Shown: piece by piece, positions 25,346 through 35,289 of the stretch
Layout: each line of letters begins with the position of its first letter
How positions within the stretch are numbered: the stretch's first letter is position 1
Assembly: GCF_021134715.1 (NCBI RefSeq)
Contig: NC_060025.1
Span: 1,798,001 to 1,862,000 of the forward strand
Length of the DNA stretch: 64,000 nt
Source of the DNA: Daphnia pulex
Taxonomy: Eukaryota; Arthropoda; Branchiopoda; Diplostraca; Daphniidae
Direction of reading: 5' to 3'
The notes under the pieces: generated by a model
The model's input: only the letters and a program-made list of their open reading frames with translations
The model's database searches: none
What the model was told of the DNA's origin: nothing
Program-made: the position numbers and the translations under genes

Positions 25346-25671
25346 TTTGTACATTTTTCTTTTAAACCTTAGATTTTAACAGCCAAAACAAAGCAAGGTA
25401 ACAAACAAAAGATGTTGACTCCATAGTCGAATTCACTCGCATTGGGACTAACGGCCAGTGCATTTTCCGTTTGCTGTCCAAGGCAAAAGTCTATGCGGCT
25501 CCGTGAGATCCAGAAAATCAGGTTCGTCAACGAAAGGTCCTTAACCAAAAGTAGTCAAACAACCTTTTGAGATAAACTCTCGATTAGACTCTTGAAACGA
25601 AAGAGAAAAAAAATGTGACTGCCATCGTTTTCTTTTTAAATATTTTTTTAAAAATAAGGTCTAGCTCTGAT

Positions 25672-25935
25672 GAAGCGGCGAGTCCTATCGCGGGTGACAT
25701 TTCCCAGGAAACGTCTTCTGATTGACTTTCAGTCTAGTGCACAGAGTAGCAAAGCTATAATTACAACTAATCACCGTATGTGTACGTCAGCAGCAGGTTT
25801 AAACATTCTAAGAAACACCCAGGACAGACTGCATGGGATGTATTGCGTTCAAAACATAATGAAATCAGTCATCCGAATTGACATTAGTACTCTTGAATTC
25901 AAGATAAATCGCTATTACTGCGTCCTATAGAGTAT
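25672..25935 (+). repeat. Direct repeat, left copy
   Basis: Shares long near-identical runs with 28297-28560, for example GATTGACTTTCAGTCTAGTG and CACAGAGTAGCAAAG, in the same order and orientation with small gaps. The pair brackets the intronless J-domain gene. Confidence 0.85.
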
Positions 25936-26253
25936 ATTCTCTCAAAAATTCACTCGAATTATCTCCTATACAGACAAAGTGATTTAGTTTACAAATTTAC
26001 CGCCGCAGACACTCTGTCTCATTTCTTCACACAGGAATCCTCGAAGCAGTTATAGCACCATCCGCCGAGTTTTTTACAATAAATTAGTCGATAATTATTT
26101 GCAATCAACTTTAAACTAATTGAACAACATGCGTAAATAGATAAACTATGATTTAAGCTCAATATGAATATTGAAAATAAAACACCTAATTAGTAGTGAA
26201 AGAAAAAGATGGGGATAACAGCCCTGCGTAAGTTTTCTGTCCCCATGGCGGGC

Positions 26254-26263
26254 TATATAAAAG
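26254..26263 (+). promoter_or_regulatory. Likely TATA box of the J-domain gene
   Basis: TATATAAAAG lies about 30 bases upstream of the probable transcription start and about 90 bases upstream of the chosen ATG. An ATG at 26271 in another frame lies between them. If transcription started upstream of it, it would open a short overlapping ORF. Confidence 0.5.
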
Positions 26264-26346
26264 ACCCCACATGGCAACACAACAGATAAGACTGCTTGAA
26301 AGATTTCGTTACTACTATCAGACAATTTTTCAGCACGAATTTCGAG

Positions 26347-27639
26347 ATGGATTTTTTAATCGCAATCACTTGGATGATTTTCGGTTTTGTTTGGATGAAG
26401 TTGTGTTCCCGAAAATCTTCAACACAAACTACCAGAAATCAGCCTGCAGCTGTATACCCGAAATTGGATTTGAGACCAGATGTTCGTTATTCCCGACAAC
26501 GGCTCACGGAGGACTCTATTACTAACATTTCAACCGGCGGAAAGATTCCCGACCAGGATTTATTCTTCCGTTTGATGGGCCAATTGGAGGAGAACAACAC
26601 GTTGAAAGAAGAAAACCAACGCTTGGCCAGTCAAGTCACCCGACTCCAGCTGGAAATTGAAACGTCCAAATCCAAATATGACGAGTCATTTCAAATCGTA
26701 CACGACGAGCTACTGGCTGCCAGATGTCAACTCGATGCCAAAAATCGAGAAATGGCCCAACTTGAGTCGACCACCTTGGAGCTGAACAACAAACGGACAG
26801 CGTTGGAGAAAGATGCGGCAGTCCAAGCCGACAGGATTGACGAATTAAAAGACCAATACAAAAAGGCTTGCGCTCATGCTGCATCTATGCATCGAGCGGT
26901 GAGAGGGTTGCACGATGCCCGCACTCTTCTTCAACGTGACAAGGCCAAACTCGTCGAGCAACTGGACAGCAAATCTAAGGAAATCGAGGAAGAACGAGCC
27001 ATTTTCGATAAGAAACTAGAGGATTCACAAATGGAGAACGAGGAAAACCTGATCAGAGTAAGGAATTTCCATCAGGCGTTGAACAACAAACGTAACTCCA
27101 AAATGAATGAACTAGAAGAAATGGTTTCAGACTTGAACCTGACCATTGTCGAATGCGAGGAAGACCACCGCACAGAGATGGAAGCAACTAGGGCTAGTCA
27201 TTCAATCGCACTCCAAGAACGTGATGAAAATTTGGCGCAGCTGCAGTCTACGGTTGAAGAATTGAACAACAAGAACAGCGAGTTGACCGTTACTTTGGAT
27301 GAAATGGAAATCGCTTCATACGCGTTACCTAATTTTTATAAAATTCTGGACGTCGAAAGGAACGCAACCGAGGAAGACATCAAACTTGCCTATCAAAAGG
27401 AGATTCGACAAGTCCATCCGGACAAAATCCATCAAATGCATTCCGGATCAACAGATGAAAGAATCTTGACTAAGGCGACACGTCTAAGCCAAACCCTCAA
27501 TCGCGCCAAGGACATCCTGAATAATCAACGACTCAAGTATCAATACGATTGCTGGCTGGACATGACTGAGCTTAGGAAAACTGAGCAGAAGGTTAGGGAT
27601 TACGAAGCGTATGAAGAACGGAAACGCCACAGGAATTAG
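26347..27639 (+). CDS. Membrane-anchored coiled-coil protein with a C-terminal J domain
   Basis: Intronless, 430 residues from the first ATG (26347); the open frame extends upstream only through a non-ATG codon. Residues about 1-19 form a hydrophobic segment (MDFLIAITWMIFGFVWMKLC), probably a membrane anchor or signal-anchor. Residues about 75-320 are heptad-like, rich in Glu, Lys, Leu and Gln (EEERAIFDKKLEDSQMENEE), which implies a long coiled coil. Residues about 324-405 match a J domain. It starts NFYKILDVERNATEEDIKLAY, carries the catalytic HPD at 357-359 (QVHPDKIHQ) and ends in ILNNQRLKYQYDCW. J domains stimulate Hsp70 ATPase (family knowledge). A J domain at the C-terminus behind an anchor and coiled coil is unusual, and I do not recognise an orthologue. 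Absence of introns among intron-rich neighbours suggests a retrogene-like origin (inference). Confidence 0.8.
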   Translation: MDFLIAITWMIFGFVWMKLCSRKSSTQTTRNQPAAVYPKLDLRPDVRYSRQRLTEDSITNISTGGKIPDQDLFFRLMGQLEENNTLKEENQRLASQVTRLQLEIETSKSKYDESFQIVHDELLAARCQLDAKNREMAQLESTTLELNNKRTALEKDAAVQADRIDELKDQYKKACAHAASMHRAVRGLHDARTLLQRDKAKLVEQLDSKSKEIEEERAIFDKKLEDSQMENEENLIRVRNFHQALNNKRNSKMNELEEMVSDLNLTIVECEEDHRTEMEATRASHSIALQERDENLAQLQSTVEELNNKNSELTVTLDEMEIASYALPNFYKILDVERNATEEDIKLAYQKEIRQVHPDKIHQMHSGSTDERILTKATRLSQTLNRAKDILNNQRLKYQYDCWLDMTELRKTEQKVRDYEAYEERKRHRN

Positions 27640-28989
27640 TGATGCCCTGATGTATTGAATCTTTGAATATCTTTGGATGAGTTTTGATTTGGTTGTTTTT
27701 TAATTTTTTTTAAAATCAAAGTTAAGTCATGATTGAAGCTGAATGTCAGTCTTGCGATTGGTAGTTGTTGATTTGTGATGACGCTCCCTCTTCGTGGCAA
27801 TCCGGAAGGGAATGGCGGATGAACCTGTCAATGGAGTTGGTGGTCACTGTTATGCGTGGGGACTTCTGAATATAATTTGAACTGCACGAGCTGATTTGTC
27901 ATTGGGAAGTACGAAAGTGCTTACACAATACAACTCCTCTAACAGTCGGAGAAGTAGGTTGTCCTCACCTACATGGCAGTGTAACATTTGACTACCTTGA
28001 CAGGGGGTTTAATTACCCTTAAATGAGTCGCCATTTCTTTACGGTGCGTTGCGATGGAGACAGCCGAGCAAGTTGACCATTATCGATTAAAGTAGGGCTG
28101 GTTCAGTTTCTTTCATTATTACGCTTTGGTTTTGTTTTAAATTTCGTACTTTTACTCAATAAATCGGGTTCTGTCCCATATATAATCTCAATACGACCGT
28201 GTTGTTTTCCTCATCATTTATATGGTATTTTAGTTTATTTGGTATGTATTCGTTTTAATTTTTAAATTATATAGCACCATTATTAGATTAGTGCGCTGAT
28301 GTCCTATCGCTTGTCGGGTGACATTTGAATTTTCCCGGGAAACGTCTTCCGATTGACTTTCAGTCTAGTGCACAGAGTAGCAAAGTTAATTACAACTAAA
28401 GCTTCACCCCTTGTGTACGTCAGCAGCTGGTTTCAACATTAAGAAACGCCCAACATCAAACTGGGATGTACTGCGTTCAAAACGGAACGAAATCAGCCAG
28501 CCGAATTAGCATTTGAGCTTGAATACAAGATAGATTGGCTACTGTATCATATATGGTATGTTTCTGGTTCTTGATAACCAGGACGGCGAGTTGTTGACAT
28601 ACCGGGGAAAAAAATGTACTCAGCTGAGGTAGTTGACTCTATGACCTTCAATTAACGTTACACAGCAGGATTTATGTAAATGTTGACTAACAGGAAAACG
28701 AGTTTACAATCCAAGAAAATATTGTAAAAAGAAGAATGAATTCTCTGCAACATTTCGAGCTGTGTCTGGCAATATTCTTGATTGACTTTGTCGCTTGGCT
28801 ATTAGAACTAAGAAGAGCACCTTCCTTTGTTTTAAATGTTTATTTTATTAATAGCGAAGTAAAATAAAGAATAATTGGGATTTCATATAGATATAGTAAC
28901 CTTACAACGCCTAGCAACAATTATTCTTCCAGACTAAAAGCGTTAAAAGCCCACAGACAAACAAGTATTTTTGAACACAAATTATTATC
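27640..28989. other. Spacer between the J-domain gene and C1GALT1 copy C
   Basis: AATAAA near 28160 could end the J-domain transcript. The right copy of the direct repeat lies at 28297-28560. No gene is supported in the remainder. Confidence 0.55.
28297..28560 (+). repeat. Direct repeat, right copy
   Basis: Imperfect copy of 25672-25935 with the same order of conserved runs; differences are substitutions and indels of a few bases. The spacing between the repeat starts is about 2.6 kb. Confidence 0.85.
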
Positions 28990-31107
28990 TCACAAATCAG
29001 TCAACCTGCCTTTCTCTTTTAAATATAATTTTTCAAAATCTATAGACTCTTTCTTTCGATACGCTTTTCTCTTATTATTGATAGGATACTTTTGGTTTGC
29101 CACTGAAACGTTCGGGATCACAATTACTGGCTCCGTGGTAGGTGCGTTCATCTTCGTAATATTCCGATGAAATGTTTTCCGTTCAAAAGGCACTTTAAAC
29201 CTTTTGGGAGTGGCATTTGAAATTGTGCCATTTTCCCTGAGCTTTAATTGTGAATAAGTGCTTTGAATCACGGGGACATTAGTAATTTCCAATTCAATTT
29301 TCCTTCTAATGAACCGAGAATGGGTGGTTAGATTTGAATCCGGATGTGGCTTGAGCGTGGAAGTCTGTCGGTCGATCCTTCCGGCTGACTGAACTTGGTA
29401 TCGATTATAATCGGTTGGGAACTGCTGCTGGTCTGCTGTTGCCTCTTGCTCCTCAATAACATTTTCTTCGGCATAATTAAGGCGGCTGTCTTCTGCATTT
29501 CTCTTCTGTGTAATCATTGGGATGCCGCCAACATTATTAGTGGTTTCGTTAGGAGCGTACCAAGGAGTGGCTGTCAATTCTAAATCCGGGGGCGGCTCCG
29601 GGGTAGCAGGTCGGTGATCGACGATCCCGTAAGGACGAATTTTGTAGAAGAAGAAATCCAATAAGTGCATCATCTTTGGATCGATGTAGTGAAAAGATAT
29701 GGTACTATCCGAACAGCAATCAGGACCCTAATATACAACAGTAATTTCATAAAATAATTCCACCGCTTAAAGCTTATAAACTTGTAAGCGTACCATTAAT
29801 GGAGGGTAGTAAACGAATTTCCAGTACCAATAGTTGGTAATTTTACGAGAAAAGTAAAATCTGTCTGGTTGGAAAGGGAAGAATCGTCCTCTTCCTTTAG
29901 AATCTCTAGTATCCATAGTCAAAACCTTTAAACTTTCCATGCATCTTCCTGTAAAATCAAATGAATTAATTCTGTGTTATTAATGGTAAATTATTTCTTG
30001 ACGAAACAAACCCATTTCAACATCTTCCGCTCCTTCATGGTCATTTTTACAGGCCGACGGATTGTCGTAACTAATTAGGTCGAAACAAATAATCAGAAAG
30101 AATGTAACTATTTCAGACAAGCCTTTTATAATCGTCTAATAATAGCCAGCTATATTATTTACCCTTCTTGAACGAATCTTCTAGTAGCTTCTTTACTCAA
30201 GACATAACCTGTTATAAAAAGAAAAAAAACAAAAACAAATTAAAACTTTGATTTGTATCTATTAAATCTTTTATCTGTACCAGCGCCGCCGCTGTGAAAT
30301 CCCGCCGTTACATTAGTCTTATACTTGTGACCGAACCACATAGGCTCTGATGCGTTAAAGGCCGAGAGAAAGTAGCGCAGGTTCTCAACAATAACATATC
30401 TAAAATAAAGTCAGTCTCATTAATAATTATAAATGAAGACAGAACAAGTTTGTTGGGAATTATACGTGTCGTCATCCGCTTTGAGGAACCAGTCAACTTC
30501 ATTTTTATATCGATCCCAGGCATAGCGGAATGCCTCCCGAGTCTTGCCCCATAGTCGAATTCGGCCTTCTTTCACGTGCAATTGGACTGAAGGCAATTTG
30601 GAATCTACACAAAATTATTCTTTAGATTAAATCTTGGTAAGAATATTTGATTTAAACCTTTTTCTGAACTCATAAACAGAATAACGTTGCAGCGGTTGCC
30701 CCACGTCTCTTTTACGGCTAAAGCTTTTGTTTCGTGATTTTCGGGGGATGTCATAATCCAGCACAAGACACGCACTTTGTCGTAAAGGTCTACCGGATCC
30801 TTGGCAACACCTTCATCTTTCACTTCCCTTTTTTCCACCGCTGGATGGAATTCCTTGAATTCGATTGGCGTTTCTGTCAAAGTTTCATTTTCGTATGGCA
30901 GTGAGATTTCCGGGGTGATGTCTTCAAAGAACAATCTAATTTAAAAAATGATAAAATTTAGCTTTGTAAATTAGAAATGAAGAATGAAAATAAAACATAC
31001 ACTTGGAGAGATTGGAGTACAAATGAGTTTAGACAACATCCGAAAATGGCTCCAACAAGAAGCGACACAAAAGACAACCGACGAATCGGAAGTCGAAACT
31101 CTATCAT
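28990..31107 (-). CDS. C1GALT1: Core-1 beta-1,3-galactosyltransferase, copy C, with long tail
   Basis: ATG at 31107 opens [13 protein letters not shown] and a membrane anchor ([17 protein letters not shown]). The stem is longer and acidic ([18 protein letters not shown]). The catalytic part keeps [26 protein letters not shown], the DDD region around 30475, the SGGAG-like block near 30290, [22 protein letters not shown] and [11 protein letters not shown]. The last exon (about 29728-28990) encodes a tail of about 180 residues after TATPWYAP, rich in Asn, Thr, Lys and Arg and ending KEKGRLTDL. Part of the tail is a decayed second copy of the [11 protein letters not shown] motif ([12 protein letters not shown]). 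Predicted length is well above the usual 360 or so. One SGGAG-encoding codon reads through a slightly different sequence near 30300, so the residue there should be checked. Confidence 0.85.
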
Positions 31108-32531
31108 ATTTTCTAAACGAGTGTTTCTGTAATAAACTGCCGAGTTACAGAACGGGAGCAAAGGAAAAGACATTGGTTTCAAAGTCAAGTTGGATGATAA
31201 CTGAAACTTTGTACTTTTGGTATTATATTAGCTACCACTACCAGCTACCTGTCTGTGTCTGGTTGAAGAAGGTTAAAGAAGGACAAAAAGCAGTGGGGAA
31301 AGTGAAACGAGTTTTTTTTTTCACGAAAGATGGATGATAACATTGAAAAACAAACGCACTCACGAAAAAAGCAGCTTCTAAATTTGGTTGCTATTAGTTC
31401 GTGCAGTCACCCTTCAATATATCGAAACTAGTGATTGGTGGGTTTTATTATTTAGGGGGTTCCAGTTCGCCAATTAACATATATTTTTATCGATTTTTAT
31501 GCACGGTTGCTTTATACAGCATCCTCTCATGGGCAGCAGAAGATAACATTTGGAAAAAAAAAAATTCTTTTGTTTTAATCATTGATTATTTTTGTGGGAC
31601 ATATTGCTCACGAATTTTGCTTTTTAAAAATATATCCTCAGAAAATTATGCAAAACAAAATTTAAATCTCACCAGGTGCCACGACCGCACGACGAACAAG
31701 AACAAGTTCCAGTTTCCAACAAGTTCAGTCTGCCACTTGATGACGCACCGAACGTGTGGAGCTCCTCCCATAGTCCCATTTGATTTGGATTCCCAAAAGA
31801 ATTCTCGTCAAGGGCGCCAACACATGAAACATTGAAACTACTTCCGAGAATAACGTAATAAAAACAAAAACTAATTCATCTATTCCTCTAATTTTATGCA
31901 CGATTGGCAAACTTCGACATTGTGGTTTGAGTAGTTTGAAACGTGATAGTTTTTCAGAATGATTTCCAAGCACAAGCATGGTTTGAGTGGTTTAAATTTT
32001 AATACTTCAATGTCCAGTAAATTAAAAACCCATTGCAAATATTTGGCAAGATTCTATTAAACTGCTGTTTTAATTTGGCTCTAATATGGTCGTCTGGTTT
32101 GATTCTAGATAAGATAAATGCACAGAAACTTTTCTTGGTTAGAGTAGCATGTGTAGGCCCAACCACATGCTGACCACATGATGTAAATTGTTTTGCCTAG
32201 GTCTTTTGTTACTTTTCTATTTGCTCTAAATCGTGTTAGAACATTCATTGCATTTCACTTCAATCTTTTGAGCGTATTGTCTTCATTCCTTTCTAATACA
32301 ATCTTTCGTCTTTTTTAGTGCATCTACATCTACATCTGGTATTTGTCAACGTCTCCTCAACAGCATGGCTACCTCATCTTATCTTCCAGCTCAGCTCAGA
32401 CGTGCACCAATAAGGTAGGAAATGAATCTCATACTAGTCCAGTTGGCAAACAAACGTCTTTTTATGGTATTGTACAAATCTGCAAACAAACAGCTATGGT
32501 CATTAGAGAACAAGTAAACTGCTCATCATCA
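31108..32531. other. Intergenic, C1GALT1 cluster to FBXO42
   Basis: Includes the copy C 5' flank and the region beyond the FBXO42 stop. AT-rich; no coding exon, RNA gene or repeat family is recognised. The plus-strand frames at 31400-31835 lack coding character. Confidence 0.5.
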
Positions 32532-34604
32532 TCAGATGATGCACTTAGGAGCTTGAATAAAGTAAACTGCATTTGAGACAATGTTAGGCCCGCCTGGCGA
32601 ATTGGTAGTTGACTGTGTAGCGATAAACTTTTGTACGCCTCCAAACACAATCAATTCTCCTCGCCCGTGTACAATGGAGTAGAGCACTGCTTCTTCAGGT
32701 GAACCGCGTCCACTTGTGACTGCATCATTCGGTGGTAACCATCGAACTTTATTCTTTGTAAGAGCTTCACTGATATCAAGCAGGCACAGACTCATCGACG
32801 ATTGGTTGGAGGAGTTCACTTTGTCTTGTTGAATTTCACGTACCTTTCCCTGAATGCGTAAACAAATTTGTTAATTTCTATCAAATGCCGATCCTTGTAA
32901 ATGTAAAAACGTGATACCTGCAATCGCTGGATACGTTCTTCCATTTGCTTTAACGCTTCCAGTTGTTTCCCTCGATTTTTCATTGCGTTTGGCCGAATTG
33001 ATGGCTTCGATCCTGGCCGTGGGTGAACACGCACAGGTTCCTTGGGTTCCTCCTCTTGACGCCTTGCATTCAAATCGCCTTTGCTATTTCCATTGACGTT
33101 TCTTTCGTCTTGGACGCGTATACTGGAAATGGTTGAAATAACGTTATTTGAACTGTAACCTTATTACGGAAATTTAACGAGCATTAGTTTACTTATTGTT
33201 TGGGCGGGCTGGTGGGTTTTCGACCGGTGGAACCCAAACAGATCGACCACGAATCTGGGCAGACATGTTGTAATGTGATGCGTAAGCCGGATGCGGACTG
33301 GACGCTTGCTGGGCGTTTGGCCTTCGGCACAAAAATACCACTTTTTCTTCCACTTTGCAACCGGGTGAACACCACATGTGGCACGCGCCATGTTCTTGAT
33401 TTTCCACAGACAGCTCCGTCCATCGCCATCGTAATCCTGTTTTTAAAAGAAAATACTTGTTTTCAATAAAAATTATCTTGTTTGACAGTTGTGTCAATCG
33501 AACCTTCCATGTTGAGTAACCAAACGTCATTAAAGACGCTGTTGGGACCTCCACAGCCACCAATGATTAGTAAATTGTGTTCATTTAAAGATATTTGAGT
33601 CTGTCCATAACGACCTTGCGGTTTTGGTTCATCGATTTCTGGTTGAAACCAAGAGTTATTTTCTAGATCGTAGCACAAAATTTCCCTGAAAGAACAATAG
33701 AGTTAGGTTTGTTGATGTTTATTTCAATCCACTGTTGACAGTAGCTTACTGTGATGGCTGCCCGAGTGACAGCTGTCGTCTGATGCCTCCGAAAACAATC
33801 ATATGATGGCCATGAACGGTTGCTGAGTGACCGGCAGCTGAAGGTGGGGCTGGATGTGTGTATTCATAGTCCCATTTGTTGGTCTTTAATCGGTAAATGT
33901 TGAGCTCATTGAAAAGTTGGCAAACCTGTTGAAAATTTCAATTATTTAAAGTTCATTCTTTTTTCCATGCAAATACTTTGAGTAAATTTACTTGGTGGAG
34001 GGGGGAAGAGGAAGACTGTGTCCATCCACCGTACAAGATAAGAGAGTCTTTGTAACACACTAAAGTTGCACAAGCTTTGGGTGAAGGATAGGATCCTGTA
34101 GGAAGCGGCCTCACCCAACTTCTTGTTGTGAGATTCAATTTCCACAAGTCGTTGAATGTAGTATTGGTTGATGTGCACCCTCCAAATACATACATGTAAT
34201 TATCTGTGTAGGGAATTGAAGGCAGATTAAAGTATTATTTTTTTTATTTGCAAAGAGACCCGATACCATAATAGCAGGCAGCATGTGAGTAGCGTCTTGA
34301 TATCGTTGTGAAAAGGTCCTGGGTGGACGGGAGGGTTTCCCAGTGAATGTTGTTTTCGTTGAGACTTGAGTGAAACCTCATTTGATGCTTGTTGACCACA
34401 TCTGTAATGTTTGAGTAAAAATCGAGAATGTAGCGAGCTGGAAAAAAACAATCAAAGACGACATTGAATACCTTGGACGATTTCCAACCATCTCTTGCAG
34501 ACAAGTTTGCACGATTGCAAATCACTGTAAGGCGAAACGAGTCCAAGAATATATTCAAGAACTTCGGTGGGCAAATTTTGGATGAAGGCCTCATCTTCCG
34601 GCAT
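32532..34604 (-). CDS. FBXO42: FBXO42, F-box and Kelch-repeat ubiquitin-ligase adaptor
   Basis: Eight exons join in phase: 34604-34472, 34437-34267, 34203-33992, 33925-33750, 33685-33504, 33436-33193, 33122-32918 and 32849-32532, giving 546 residues. The F-box is at about residues 5-45 ([29 protein letters not shown]). Kelch repeats follow: [33 protein letters not shown] and [20 protein letters not shown]. The conserved [13 protein letters not shown] and the C-terminal Kelch-like end [17 protein letters not shown] also match. In vertebrates FBXO42 (JFK) is an SCF substrate receptor reported to target p53 (family knowledge). It is shorter than the human protein (about 717), mainly in the disordered linker, which here is a basic coiled segment ([18 protein letters not shown]). 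I chose the ATG just before the F-box because the upstream open frame looks noncoding. Confidence 0.92.
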
Positions 34605-34890
34605 TCCAGTAAGAACACTTTCGTAACGAACCGATCCAACAGTCCAACACAGTACAAAGAAGTTTTTTGAATCCGGCAGAATTAAAAAAAACAAGCCCAC
34701 CCGGATACTTGGCGACTAGAAGTACTGGTTTTTCTTTTTCTGTTGTTGTCAACTCTTTTGACGGGTTGTCAGCACCATCTTTCTTTTTTCACCGCCAGGT
34801 GGCGTTGGCAATCCAGATTTTGGGCTTTTTTCCCACACAATTTTTGAAAATAAATAGGCGAGTCGAATAAATCAATGATGATCGCCTATT

Positions 34891-35289
34891 TTATTTTGAC
34901 AAATGAAAAGCAGCATAAATCACGTCTACCATCAGAATTTCACTTGTTTTTTCTTTGAGTAAAACATCTGCCAACACTTGCGCGTCTACTTTTTTTTGTT
35001 GTTGTTGTAATACCCAAGAGGGTGTGGTTTGATTTCCGTGTAGATTGATGATGGCCGCGCTCCATCCGTCATGGTGTGTAGTTGCCGCCTATATTCTATC
35101 TCGCATACGTGACTGAGTTGATGGATGTTTTGTGTGTCGTACCATCTCTCCTCTCGCAAGGATATCTGACGTGAATAGAGACACGCAATTTTTCGGTTGT
35201 TGTTTTCCATCTGGACCCCAGCTGGAATAATAATGAAAAAGACAAATTTTGTCAGCCGTTAACAATTTGATTTTTCCGCTAGTCGCCAT
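34891..35289 (-). CDS. Small unrecognised protein gene, two or three short exons
   Basis: ATG 35289 sits in a good context (AAAAATGGCG). The frame runs to a GTACGA donor at 35143 and joins an acceptor at 35088 in phase 0. It then runs to a TAA at 34891, with an AATAAA-like sequence just after it. A further 42-base segment (35222-35263) is bounded by GT-AG and a pyrimidine tract and keeps the frame whether spliced or retained. The product is therefore about 100 or 114 residues. The second exon reads HHDGWSAAIINLHGNQTTPS and later VDAQVLADVLLKEKTSEILM. I do not recognise the family and assign no function. The gene ends about 290 bases upstream of the FBXO42 ATG, in the same orientation. Confidence 0.5.

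Larger units (their letters stand above)
25346..26346. other. Spacer between C1GALT1 copy B and the J-domain gene
   Basis: Holds the left copy of the ~265-bp direct repeat (25672-25935) and, at its right end, the likely promoter of the J-domain gene. No gene is seen. Confidence 0.55.

Noticed and set aside
26296..26346. N-terminal extension of the J-domain protein by 17 residues
   Set aside because: The apparent start at 26296 is TTG, not ATG; the first in-frame ATG is 26347.
26271..26525. Open frame starting at an ATG upstream of the J-domain gene
   Set aside because: It overlaps the J-domain frame and its ATG lies at or before the start expected from the TATA box; more likely not translated.
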